Assembly (NCBI GenBank): GCA_025056155.1
Contig: JANWWL010000005.1
Location: 248,001-312,000 of the forward strand
Source: Sphingomonadaceae bacterium
Lineage (GTDB): Bacteria > Pseudomonadota > Alphaproteobacteria > Sphingomonadales > Sphingomonadaceae
Reading direction: 5' to 3'
Length of the DNA stretch: 64,000 nt
Shown here: positions 1-8,608 of the stretch, piece after piece
How positions within the stretch are numbered: position 1 is the stretch's first letter
Layout: every line of letters starts with the position of its first letter
Notes under the pieces: generated by a model
Seen by the model: only the letters and a program-made list of their open reading frames with translations
The model's database searches: none
Told to the model about the DNA's origin: nothing
Position numbers and translations under genes: made by a program

Positions 1-316
1 CGCGAAGCCGACGCCTTCCCCGTGCGCCCGCCGGCCTCGACCAGCCGAATCTATCTTCGGCGACGAGCGCGAGGCCGTGATCCTGGTGCGGGCCGACGGC
101 ATGGTGGGCCTGGGCGGCCGGGTCGTGAGCCACCCCGAGATGATCCGGGTGGTCCGCGCGCTGCTGCAGGAGAATCCTTCGGCACTCGTTCAAGTGAAGG
201 CCGACGCCGACACTGAGGCCAACGTCGTCATCGAGGTGATGGAAAAGCTGCGCGAGGCGGGGGCGGGCTACCTCGTGCTGCTTACCAAGGATGAGGGCCT
301 GGCGGAGGGCCGCTAG
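1..316 (+). CDS. exbD: ExbD/TolR-family biopolymer transport protein (C-terminal part, cut by window start)
   Basis: Only the C-terminal periplasmic half is present; the frame is open back to base 2, so the true start lies outside the window. The segment with PEMIRVV, then an ALVQVKADAD stretch and an EVMEKLREAG helix, is the standard ExbD/TolR periplasmic fold, in which a small alpha/beta domain dimerises beneath an inner-membrane ExbB pentamer. ExbB-ExbD uses the ion gradient to energise TonB at outer-membrane receptors. The stop (TAG, 314-316) is three bases before the GTG of a tonB-like gene, which supports the assignment and suggests one transcript. TolR is an alternative name for the same fold; the tonB neighbour favours ExbD. 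The N-terminal membrane helix with its key aspartate cannot be seen. Confidence 0.8.
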   Translation, partial: AKPTPSPCARRPRPAESIFGDEREAVILVRADGMVGLGGRVVSHPEMIRVVRALLQENPSALVQVKADADTEANVVIEVMEKLREAGAGYLVLLTKDEGLAEGR

Positions 317-319
317 GCC

Positions 320-1053
320 GTGGCCCGGATTGTGGAGAGCGCGCTGGGCGACGTGATCGTCGAGGCGCTGTCGCCTCGCGGCTTCACGCTTGCGCTCATG
401 GCCGCCGCGGGTCTCCACCTGGCGTTGGGGGCCGCCTTCCTCGAATGGCAGGCCCGGCGCGCACGGCCGGCCGACGAGCTTACCGCAACCCGGATCGACG
501 TCCGCCTCGGCCCGCCTGGCGGTCGGCTCGAGCCGCCGCCCCCTCCGGCCGTGGCACCCGCCGCCGAACCGGTGGCGCAACCGTCGCGCACCGAGCGGGC
601 GGCGATGTCGCCCCCCATCACGCCGACCGCCCCCCCGCCCCCGGCCCCGCCCTGCGCCCGGCTGTCGAGCGGCCTGGGCGAAGGTGAGGGCGGCCTCGCG
701 CCACCCGAACCCACGGTCGAAGCGCCGCCAGCGGCCGCCCCGCCCCCCATCGATCCGGCGGTCCTCAAGGCCTACGCCAACCGCGCGGTGGGCTACATCT
801 ACGAGCGGCTGGTCTACCCCCGTCGGCGCTGCGCAACCAGATGGAGGGCCGGGCGGTGCTGGTGCTCACGGTCGACCGGCGCGGGCGCCTTATGAACCTG
901 CGCATGGTGCAGGGCACTGGCCACGAGCCGCTGGACGAGGCAATCCGTTCGGCCGCCCGCGAGGTGACGAGCTTCGGCCGCCTCCCCGACGGCTATCCCG
1001 ACGCGACGCTAAGCTTCAGCGCCTCGATCCGTTTCGTGCTGGTCGACTCGTGA
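320..1053 (+). pseudogene. tonB: TonB-family energy transducer, reading frame broken by a one-base deletion
   Basis: The product begins at GTG 320 with a cytoplasmic leader, a single membrane helix at about residues 22-42, a long proline/alanine-rich linker (about 70-155) and a TonB-type C-terminal domain. The domain is read in two frames: the first carries GYIYERLVYP, and the second, from about base 841, carries EGRAVLVLTVDRRGRL and ends ASIRFVLVDS. The break falls at a run of five C (817-821); one more C would give YPPSALRNQMEGR and a continuous protein of 244 residues. It follows exbD by three bases, and its stop overlaps the GTG of the V-ATPase B gene (GTGA, 1050-1053). Either a real frameshift or a homopolymer sequencing error fits; the intact codons on both sides favour an error. 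Confidence 0.75.
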
Positions 1054-2455
1054 ACTCGCCCCATCCCCTCGGACCGCACATGTTGCGCAGCCGGCCGGCG
1101 GCGGCGCTCGTCCGCCATCGGCGGGTGCGCGCGATCGTGGGCGACCAGCTGGTGGTGGAAGTTCCCGAAACCGCCCACCCCGATCAGACCCCGGCACTGG
1201 GGGACCTCGCCCTCGTGCGCGAGGACGCCCCTCTAACCCGCTCGGCGCTGGCCGAAGTCGTCCGCATCTAGGGCTCCCAAGTCCATCTCCAGCTCTTCGA
1301 CCACGCCGCGGGGCTTTCGACGGCGGCCGCCGTCAGCTTCCTGTTCCGCCCGGTCGAGGTCGTCTCTCCCGCGCTGCCCTCGGTCGAACGTTCGACGGCC
1401 TGGGCCGGCCGATCGACGGCGGCCCGCCGCCCGATCTCGAGCCGACGATCCCGGCGCACAACAGCCCCGTCAACCCCGTGCGCCGCGAGCTGGGCCAGGC
1501 GATGCTGCGCACCGGCATCCCCATGATCGACCTCTTCAACACGCTGGTCGAGAGCCAGAAGATCCCGATCTTCTCGGTGGCGGGCGAACCCCACGACGAG
1601 CTTCTCCTGCGGATCGGCCTGCAGACCGATGCCGACATCGTGGCGGTGGGCACCATCGCCATGATACACGAGGCCTTCCTGGCGCTCCGCCGGCGGCTGG
1701 AGGAAGCCGGGCGGCTCTCGCGGACCATCCTGTTCGCGAACCTCGCCTCCGACCCCGTGGCCGAACGGCTGCTGGTACCCGATCTGGCGCTCGCCGTGGC
1801 CGAGCGCTTCGCGGTCGAGGAGCGCGCCCGCACCCTCGTGCTCCTGACCGACATGACGGCCTTCGCCGACGCGCTGACCGAAGTGGGCCTCGCCCAGGAC
1901 CGGGTGCCGGCCAACCGAGGGTATCTGGGCGACCTCTATTCCGAACTCGCCCGCCGCTATGAACGGGCCTGCCGCTTCCGCGACGGCGGTTCGGTCACCG
2001 TGCTGTCGGTGTGCACGCTGCCGGGGGGTGACGTGACCCACCCCAGCCCCGCCAACACCGGCTACATCACCGAAGGCCAGATCTTTCTCCACGACGGGCT
2101 CATCGACCCGTTCGGCTCCCTTTCGCGCCTCAAGCAGCGGGTCGTGGGGCACGCCACGCGCGAGGATCACGGTCCGCTCATGAACGCCATGATCGGGCTC
2201 TACGCCGAGGCGCAGGAGGCCCGACGGAAGGTCGCGCTGGGCTTCGACCTGACGGAGTTCGACCACCGCCTGCTGCGCTACGACACCCTGTTCCGCGCGC
2301 GCTTCATGGAGGTCCGGGTGAACCTGCCGCTCGAGCAAGCGCTCGATCTCGGCTGGCGGACGCTGGCCGAATGCTTCACGCCCGACGAGGTTCCGATCCG
2401 GCAGCGCTTGCTCGAAACCTATTGGCCCCGGGCTGGCGACGGTCTTGTCCCATGA
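1050..2455 (+). pseudogene. ntpB: V/A-type ATP synthase subunit B, interrupted by an in-frame TAG and a one-base deletion
   Basis: This is the non-catalytic nucleotide-binding subunit of the V1/A1 head. The clear part (from about base 1450) has VNPVRRELGQ, RTGIPMIDLFNTLVESQKIP, FSVAGEPHDELL and ALEQ-like C-terminal sequence typical of bacterial NtpB/AtpB. The N-terminal beta-barrel is readable from GTG 1050 or ATG 1080 (GDQLVVEVPE, LGDLALVRED) but hits TAG at 1269-1271 within EVVRI*GSQVHLQLF. A second lesion lies near 1380-1383, where one missing G separates VVSPALPS from GRTFDGLGRP. Restoring one G and one sense codon gives 468 residues, the family norm. The stop overlaps the ATG of subunit D. 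Two lesions in one gene make decay a serious alternative to sequencing error. Confidence 0.85.
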
Positions 2456-3084
2456 TGCGGCTTCCGGCCAACCGGGCTGCCGTGGCCGCGGCCCGTCGCC
2501 AGCTCGAGGCGTATCAGAAGGCGCGCCCCGCCCTCGACCGGCGCCATCGCACCCTGGCGGCGGCGCGCCTGGCCGAAGCCCGCGCCCTGGCCGCCCTCGA
2601 GGCCGCCCACGCCCGAGCGCTCGAGAATCTGGCCCAGGCCTTTCCCATGCTGGCGACCGTACCGCTCGAAGCCAAAGGCCGCCTCCGCGCGCAACCGCCC
2701 GCCGGACCGCCGCGCCAGGTGGCGGGCGTCCCCCAGGTCGGCGCCGGCGTGGCCGCCCCCGTCCACTCTGCGCCGGCTCGCCTCGGCGAGCCCCCCTGGG
2801 TGGCGGCCCTGGATCACGCCCTGGCCCAGGCCGCCACGCAGCGGTTGGAGATCGCCGCACGGCGGGCCTCGCTTGGCCGTCTCGAACAGGCGGCTCGGCG
2901 CGCGGCCCAGCGTCTCAACCTCGTCGAGAAGGTTCTCATTCCCCACACCGAAGCCGAGATCCGCCGCATGCTGTGGCGCCTGGCCGACCGGCGGCGGGCG
3001 GCGGTGGTGGCCGCGCGGATCGCCAAGCGGCAGGCGGGCAGGGCGTTCGCGGCCACCACCCCCATGGGTGAGGGCGGCCCGTGA
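2452..3084 (+). CDS. ntpD: V/A-type ATP synthase subunit D
   Basis: Subunit D forms the central rotor stalk that turns inside the A3B3 head. The 210-residue product is almost entirely helical and alanine/arginine rich. It opens LPANRAAVAAARRQLE, the usual short N-terminal motif before the first long coiled-coil helix, and closes with the pattern RLNLVEKVLIP followed by IRRMLWRLADRRRAA, matching the C-terminal helix of NtpD. The start ATG at 2452 overlaps the subunit B stop, and the stop overlaps the GTG of subunit I, so translation is likely coupled. It is one of only three genes of this operon (with K and E) whose frame is intact as given. Confidence 0.9.
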   Translation: MMRLPANRAAVAAARRQLEAYQKARPALDRRHRTLAAARLAEARALAALEAAHARALENLAQAFPMLATVPLEAKGRLRAQPPAGPPRQVAGVPQVGAGVAAPVHSAPARLGEPPWVAALDHALAQAATQRLEIAARRASLGRLEQAARRAAQRLNLVEKVLIPHTEAEIRRMLWRLADRRRAAVVAARIAKRQAGRAFAATTPMGEGGP

Positions 3085-4857
3085 GCCTCGCCCCCATGCG
3101 GCGGGTCTTCCTGGCGGGCCCCGCCGACCGGCTCGAGGAGACCCTGGCCCAGCTCCAGTGCCTGGGCACGGTCGAACTCGACGGCCTCGGGCAGGGGGCG
3201 GGGGTGCCCTCGCCTCCGGCGGGCGAGGCAGCCCGACGGGCGCTGCGCTACCTGCGCACCACCCCTGGCCGTCGGCGGGCGCAAGCCCGCGACCCCGGGT
3301 TCGACGTCGCGGCCTTCGTCGCGCGGGTGAGCGCGAATGCCGAGCGCTTGTGCCAGCTGGAGGAGCGGCGAGAGGCCCTGAACGCCAGGATCCGGGTGCT
3401 GGCCCCCTGGGGCGATTTCGCCGTGCCGCCCGCGCCCGACGACCTGGGGGGCTTGCGGCCCCGGTTCTACGTCGTGCCGGCCGCCCGGCTCGACCGGATC
3501 CCGCCCGATGCGCCGCCCTGGCGCTGCGTCCATCGCGCGGGCGGACGGGCCTATGTCGTCGCCCTGTCCCCCGACCCTCCGCCGCCCGGCGTCTTTCCCG
3601 GCACCCCGGTAGACGGGGGGCGGAGGCGCCTGCGCGACCTCGAACGGGAGCTCGCAGCGGTCGAGGCCGAGCTCGACGAGACGCGGTTCGAGCGCCTTTC
3701 GCTCACCAACCGCCTCAAACTCCTGGCCCGCTCGCTGGCCCAGGCGGCCGATGCCGAGGCCCGGGCGCAGGCCGCCGCGCAGGTCGCGCGCGACGCCGAG
3801 GTCTTCGCCCTCTCGGGCTGGACGCCGGCCGCCGATCTCGCGGCGCTGGGCGAACTGGCCAGATCGCTCGGGCTTGCGCTGTTGGCCCGCCCGCCGCGCG
3901 GGCACGAAACCCCGCCCACCAAGCTCGAACCGCCGCGGCCTTTCGCGGCGGGTGCCGAGCTCGTCCGCTTCTTCCAGACCCCGCCGGCTGACGACTGGGA
4001 TCCTTCTGTTCCGGTCTTCATGGGGCTGGCCGTCTTCTTCGCCATGATCGTGGCGGATGCCGGCTACGGGCTCGTGATGGCCTTGGCGCTCGTCGCCGGC
4101 TGGCGGCCGCTGGGGCGCGGCCCGGCCCGAGCCTGGCGCCCCTTGCTGGCGGCCCTCGCCGGCACCACCCTCTTCTGGGGCCTGGCTGCGGGTTCCTGGT
4201 TCGGGGCGCGACCCCCGTTCGCCTGGGCCCGGCACCTCTCCGTCGTCGACCCGCGGGACCTGCCTTCGGCTCTGGGCATCGCGGCGGCCGTTGGCTTCGG
4301 GCACCTGGCGGTGGCGCTGGCCGGGCGCGCCTGGACCCACCGGCGGCACCCGGCCGGGCGCGCGGCCCTGGGGTGGCTCCTCGTCCTGGGCGCCGGGGTG
4401 TCCTGGTGGGCGGGCTGGGGGCCGGTTCCGGCCGCCTTGCTCGGGGCGACGGGCGGCGGTCTCGTCCTCATGTTCAGCGACGACCGGCCGATCGCTTCGG
4501 GCCGCGCCCTCCTCGTGCGGTTGGGTCGGGGACTGGCTGCCCTGGCGGCCTTGCCTCGGCTGTTCGCCGACGTGCTCTCGTACCTCCGCCTCGCCGCCCT
4601 GGGCCTCGCCAGCGCTTCGCTCGCCGCCACGTTCAACGCGCTGGCGGCCGACCGCCCGCGCGGGCCTTCCCGGCCTCGGGCTCCTGGTGGCGCTCCTGGT
4701 GCTGGCGCTGGGGCACGGCCTCAATCTGGTCCCGTCGGCCGCCGGCGGCGTGATCCACGGGCTGCGGCTCAACATGATCGAGTTCGCGGGCTGGGCGCTG
4801 GCCGGCGAAGGGCGCCCCTTCAGACCCTTCGCGCGCCGCGCGGTGCCTTCGGCATGA
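3081..4857 (+). pseudogene. ntpI: V/A-type ATP synthase subunit I (membrane stator), frame broken by a one-base insertion
   Basis: Subunit I is the membrane stator that carries the ion half-channels and anchors the peripheral stalks. The N-terminal half (GTG start, PMRRVFLAGPADRLEETLAQLQ) is the cytoplasmic alpha/beta plus coiled-coil region. The C-terminal half has the conserved FFQTP, FMGLAVFFAMIVADAGYGL and LSYLRLAALGLASASLA helices. Near 4651-4664 the frame slips by one extra base. The real C-terminus continues in the other frame through GLLVALLVLALGHGLNL, the conserved LNMIEFAGW segment and FRPFARRAV, ending at TGA 4855-4857. Correcting one base gives 591 residues. As written, the slipped frame runs on into subunit K and creates a false I-K fusion. 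Confidence 0.85.
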
Positions 4858-5294
4858 GCCAGTTCCTCATCCTCTTGGGCTGGATCGGGGTGTGCGCGCC
4901 GCCCGCCCTGGCGGGCATCGGCTCGGTCATGGGCTGTGCCGCGGCGGGCCAGGCGGCGATCGGCGCCATGCTCGAGACCGACGGCGGCCACGGGCGCCTG
5001 GTGGCGATCTCGGCCCTGCCCTCCTCGCAGTCCATCTACGGCATCGTGGCGATGCTCACCCTGGCCCGGCCCGTGACCGCCGACAACGGCGCCGCCCTGT
5101 TCGCCGTCGGCACGCTCACCGGCCTCGCACTGTTCCTGTCGGCCACGCGGCAGGAAGAGGCCTGTGCTGCCGCCATCGCGGCCGTCCGCGAGAAGCCCGA
5201 AGTGGCGGGCCTGGCCCTGGCGCCGGCCGCCATCATCGAAGGCTTCGCCGTCTTCGTCTTCGTCTTCGCCCTCTATCTGGCCGGCACGCTCTAG
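4854..5294 (+). CDS. ntpK: V/A-type ATP synthase subunit K (proteolipid, rotor ring)
   Basis: This 146-residue membrane protein has two tandem helical hairpins (four membrane helices), the V-type duplication of the c-subunit. Helix 1 is glycine/alanine rich. The first hairpin ends with LPSSQSIYG (residues 55-63) and the second carries the ion-carrying glutamate in AAIIEGFAVF (Glu129). Leu55, Ser58, Gln59, Gln100 and Glu129 align with the five sodium ligands known from Enterococcus hirae NtpK (Leu61, Thr64, Gln65, Gln110, Glu139), with Ser for Thr as the only change. The ATG at 4854 overlaps the stop of subunit I. Ion choice cannot be proved from sequence; sodium is a reasonable inference. Confidence 0.9.
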   Translation: MSQFLILLGWIGVCAPPALAGIGSVMGCAAAGQAAIGAMLETDGGHGRLVAISALPSSQSIYGIVAMLTLARPVTADNGAALFAVGTLTGLALFLSATRQEEACAAAIAAVREKPEVAGLALAPAAIIEGFAVFVFVFALYLAGTL

Positions 5295-5304
5295 GAGGCT
5301 TCCC

Positions 5305-6090
5305 GTGAACGAGCTTCCCTCGTGGCCCGAGCCCGTCAAGGACCTCGACACCCGCCCTCCGGCTTCCGGGCAGAGCACCGCCACCCCGCAGGCGGCAGGC
5401 GCGGCGCGAGAGGGACCCTCCCGGGTGGCCCAGGGGGTCGAGGAGCTCATCGGCGAGCTGCGCGAACGGGGCGTGGCCGAAGGGCGGCGCGCGGCCGCGC
5501 GGATCGTGGCCGAGGCGCGCACCGAGGCCGACCGCATCGTCTCGGCCGCACGGGCGGAAGCCGACCGGATCCTGGCCGAGGCGCGCGCCGCGGCCGAAGC
5601 CGAACGGGCCGGTTTGCACGAGGCCCTGAAGACGGCCGCCCGCGATGCCATGCAGGCGCTCAGAGCCGAGTTGTTCGAGCGCTTCCGGACCAGCTTCCGC
5701 CGTCAGGTGGCCGAGGCCCTGGACCGGCCCCGGCTCGTCGAGGCCGTGATCCTGGCGCTCGTCGACCGCGCGACCGTGGCGGCGGGGGTCCGGCCGGGGG
5801 CGCGGCTCGAGGTCACGCTGCCGGACAGGCCGCCCAGCCTCGAACGGCTCAGGGCCGACCCCGAGGCCGCGCGCCAGGATCCGCTCACCCGCTTCGTCTC
5901 CACCACGCTCGCCGAGCTCGCCGCCCAGGGTCTCGTGGTGTTCGCAGGCCCGCACGACCGGCCTGGCCTTCACGTCCGGCTGGTCGAGGAGGGGGTCGAA
6001 ATCGACCTCTCGGACGAGGCGGTGGCGGCGGCCCTGCTGGCCCACCTGGCCCCCCGGTTCCACGCCTGGTTCGAGGGCATCGCGACATGA
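5305..6090 (+). CDS. ntpE: V/A-type ATP synthase subunit E (peripheral stalk)
   Basis: Subunit E is the soluble half of the peripheral stalk. The 261-residue product starts at GTG 5305, about six bases after a GGAGG ribosome site that overlaps the subunit K stop. Residues about 45-115 form a long alanine/glutamate/arginine helix with repeated EAR-TEADRI-like units, a right-handed coiled coil. The C-terminal 130 residues (LFERFRTSFRRQVAEAL, then a compact alpha/beta domain ending in LAPRFHAWFEGIA) bind the head. The first 40 residues are proline-rich and probably disordered. The frame is intact. Its stop overlaps the ATG of the next gene. The family is divergent, so the call rests on architecture plus operon position. 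Confidence 0.75.
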   Translation: MNELPSWPEPVKDLDTRPPASGQSTATPQAAGAAREGPSRVAQGVEELIGELRERGVAEGRRAAARIVAEARTEADRIVSAARAEADRILAEARAAAEAERAGLHEALKTAARDAMQALRAELFERFRTSFRRQVAEALDRPRLVEAVILALVDRATVAAGVRPGARLEVTLPDRPPSLERLRADPEAARQDPLTRFVSTTLAELAAQGLVVFAGPHDRPGLHVRLVEEGVEIDLSDEAVAAALLAHLAPRFHAWFEGIAT

Positions 6091-6784
6091 TCCGGCTGGG
6101 CCCTCCGGCGGCCCGGCATCTCCTCGTCGTGGCCGGTCTGCCGCCCGTCCCCGCTCCGTTCGACCCGCGGCACGAGCCGGCCGGCCCCTTCCGACTCGAC
6201 CGGCATCTGCGCCCACTCGACCCCAACGAGCACGCCGCGCTGCGCGACATTCGGGCCGGGGTCGACCGCTGGGCGTTGGCCAACCTCGACGACGAGACGG
6301 TGCTCGCCCGGGCCTGCCAGGCCCACCGCATCGCGCCCGCGCGGCCCGGGCGATCGCCGACCTCTGGCGGCTGCGCGGCCTCGCCACCCTCACGGGACGC
6401 CGTTCGGCGGGGGCTCCCGGGCCGGACGCCCTGGTGCTGCGCCTGCCGGGCCTTGCCGAGGTGGCCGGCCGCGTTCGGCGTCGCTGGAGCGAGCCCACCT
6501 TCGGGTTCGCGGGCCGCGTGGGGGCGTTCCTGCAGGCGGTGGCGAGCGACGAGCCGCTCGCGCTCTGGCGCCGGACGATCGAGCTCGAATGGGACATGGT
6601 GCGACGGCACGGCCCGGCCTTCACCTTCGATTTCGCAGCCGTCGTCCTCCACCTGTTGGCGTGGCTTCTGGCCCGCGAGGCACGGGCCGCTTCGGTCGCG
6701 GCAGCACGCCGCTGGATCGACGACGCGCTCGCACGCGCGGTCGGCCCGCTCCCGCCCTCGCCCCCCGCCCGGAGGGAGACCTGA
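6087..6784 (+). pseudogene. DUF2764-type V-ATPase-associated protein, frame broken by a one-base deletion
   Basis: The gene sits between subunits E and A, the position held by the DUF2764 protein in Chlamydia- and Treponema-type V-ATPase operons. It may take the place of subunit C as a central-stalk socket, though its role is unproven. The product starts LGPPAARHLLVVAGLPPVP, followed by a basic/acidic helical domain (ALRDIRAGVDRWALANLDDE). Near 6341 the frame slips, and the rest (ARAIADLWRLRGLATL, WSEPTFGFAGRVGAFLQAV, WRRTIELEWDMV) is read in another frame to TGA 6782-6784. One extra base restores 232 residues. The WDMV segment and the length fit the family. Confidence is limited because the family is poorly conserved. 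Confidence 0.6.
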
Positions 6785-6788
6785 ACCC

Positions 6789-8596
6789 GTGGCCGGCCGG
6801 GCGCGGCTGGTGGCGGTGCAGCAGGCCGTGGCCAGCGCCATCGTCGAGACGGGCACGATCACCAAGAACGAAACGGCGTTCGTGCGGCCCCGGCGGGCCG
6901 ACGGACCGGCCGGCCCCGAGCGGCTGATGGCGGAAGTCCTCCGCGTGCGCGGGCGGCTCGCCGACCTCCCAGGTCTTCGAGAGCACGGCCGGAATCGCCG
7001 CGGGCGACCCGGTCGACCTCACCGGCCGGCCGTTGTCCGTCCGCCTGGGCCCCGGCCTGCTGGGCGGCCTGTTCGACGGCCTCCTGCGCCCGCTCGAATC
7101 GCTCGCCGCCCGGCATGGCGTCTTCCTGCCCCGGGGCATCGACGTCCCCGCGCTTGACCCCGAGGTCCGCTGGGCCTTCCGGCCCGCGCGCCGCGCCGCC
7201 GAGGAGGTGTGGCCCGGCGACGTGCTGGGTCATGTGGACGAGCGGGGCCTGCGCCACCACATCATGGCGCCGTTCGATCTCGGCCAACCCGCCCGGCTCC
7301 GCTGGATCGAGGGGGGGACGTTCGGGGTGGACGACGCGGTGGCCGAACTCGAGGGGCCCGGCGGCGCACGGCGGGCCGTGCGCCTGATGCAGGAGTGGCC
7401 GATCCGCCGGCCTTTGGGGCGCCACGTGGAGCGCGCAGGCCGATGCCGTCGCATTCCCGCCGACCGCCCGCTCGTGACGACGTTGCGGATCATCGACACG
7501 CTGTTCCCGATCGCCCGCGGGGGCACCGCGGCCATCCCCGGGCCGTTCGGGGCCGGCAAGACGGTGCTGCAGGGGCTCATCGCCCGCTACGCCGACGTCG
7601 ACGTCGTGGTCTACGTGGCCTGCGGCGAGCGGGCGGGCGAAGTGGTGGAGACGATCCGCGACTTCGGCCAGATGCCGGACCCGCGCCGCGGGGGCGTGCT
7701 GCTCGACCGCACCGTCCTCGTGTGCAACACGTCCTCCATGCCGGTCGCCGCGCGCGAGGCGTCGCTCCACACCGGTCTCTCGATCGGCGAATACTTCCGC
7801 CAGATGGGCCGTCATGTCCTGCTGATCGCCGATTCCACCTCGCGCTGGGCCCAGGCGTTACGCGAGACGTCGGGTCGGCTCGAGGAAATTCCGGGGGAGG
7901 ACGGCTATCCTGCCTACCTCGATTCCCAGATCCGGGCCCTCTACGATCGGGCGGGGGTAATCAGCCTGCCCGACGGGCGGACGGGATCGCTCACCGTCAT
8001 CGGCGCCGTGAGCCCCGCGGGCGGCGACTTCGACGAGCCGGTGACCCGGTCGACCCTCGCAGCCGTGGGCACGTTCCTCGGCCTGTCGGGCGAGCGTGCC
8101 TATCGCCGGGCCTATCCCGCCATCGATCCGCTGCGGTCGTGGAGCCGGCCCGTGGGGGTGTGGGCGAGGCCGGACCGCTCGCAGGACGCGGCGGGCCTTC
8201 TCCTCGAACTCCTGCGCGACGGCGAGGAGATTGCGCAGCGCCTTCGGGTGACGGGCGATGAAGGTGTGCCGCTCTCCGACCTCGTGCGCTACGAGAAGGC
8301 CCGGTTCGTCGACGCGGTCTTCCTGCAGCAGGATGCCTTCGATCCCGTCGACGTCTCGGCCCCGCCGGCCCGCCAGGCCGAGCTTCTTGAGCTCGTCCTG
8401 GACGTGGTGGCGGCCGAGATTCCCCGACACCGACCGGAACGCCTTGCGCAGCCGCTTCCGGCGGCTCACGGCCATCGGACGGAACCTCAACTCCGCACCC
8501 GACGGCTCGGCCGAGCGCGCGCGACTGGCCGCCGAGCTGCGGGCCGCACTTCGCGCGGAACCCGGTTCCTCGGGCGATCCGGGGCCCACCGGATGA
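6789..8596 (+). pseudogene. ntpA: V/A-type ATP synthase subunit A (catalytic), two one-base insertions in C runs
   Basis: This is the catalytic ATPase subunit. The middle frame contains the whole core: a Walker A loop GPFGAGKTV at about 7540, the conserved CGERAGEVVE, VCNTSSMPVAAREAS, LLIADSTSRWAQALRE (Walker B region) and GAVSPAGGDFDEPVT. The N-terminus from GTG 6789 (VASAIVETGTITKNETAFV, LMAEVLRVRGRLADL) lies in a different frame; one extra C at 6968-6970 separates it from QVFESTAGIAAGDPVDLTGR. The C-terminus slips again at a CCCC run (8422-8425) and then reads DTDRNALRSRFRRLTAIGRN to TGA 8594-8596. Removing two bases gives 601 residues. It is last in the operon, whereas A normally precedes B. 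The functional core is intact, so sequencing error is plausible. Confidence 0.88.
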
Positions 8597-8608
8597 GCGG
8601 TGGGGCCT

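Noticed and set aside
3081-5294. A single subunit I-subunit K fusion protein
   Set aside because: It exists only because of the frameshift near 4655. The true subunit I tail is in the other frame and subunit K has its own ATG at 4854.
2814-5651. A 945-codon open frame on the minus strand across the ATPase operon
   Set aside because: It is antisense to conserved V-ATPase genes and its product is a low-complexity Arg/Gly/Pro string; long antisense frames are expected at this GC content. The same applies to 14775-17558 and 38584-41340 on the minus strand.
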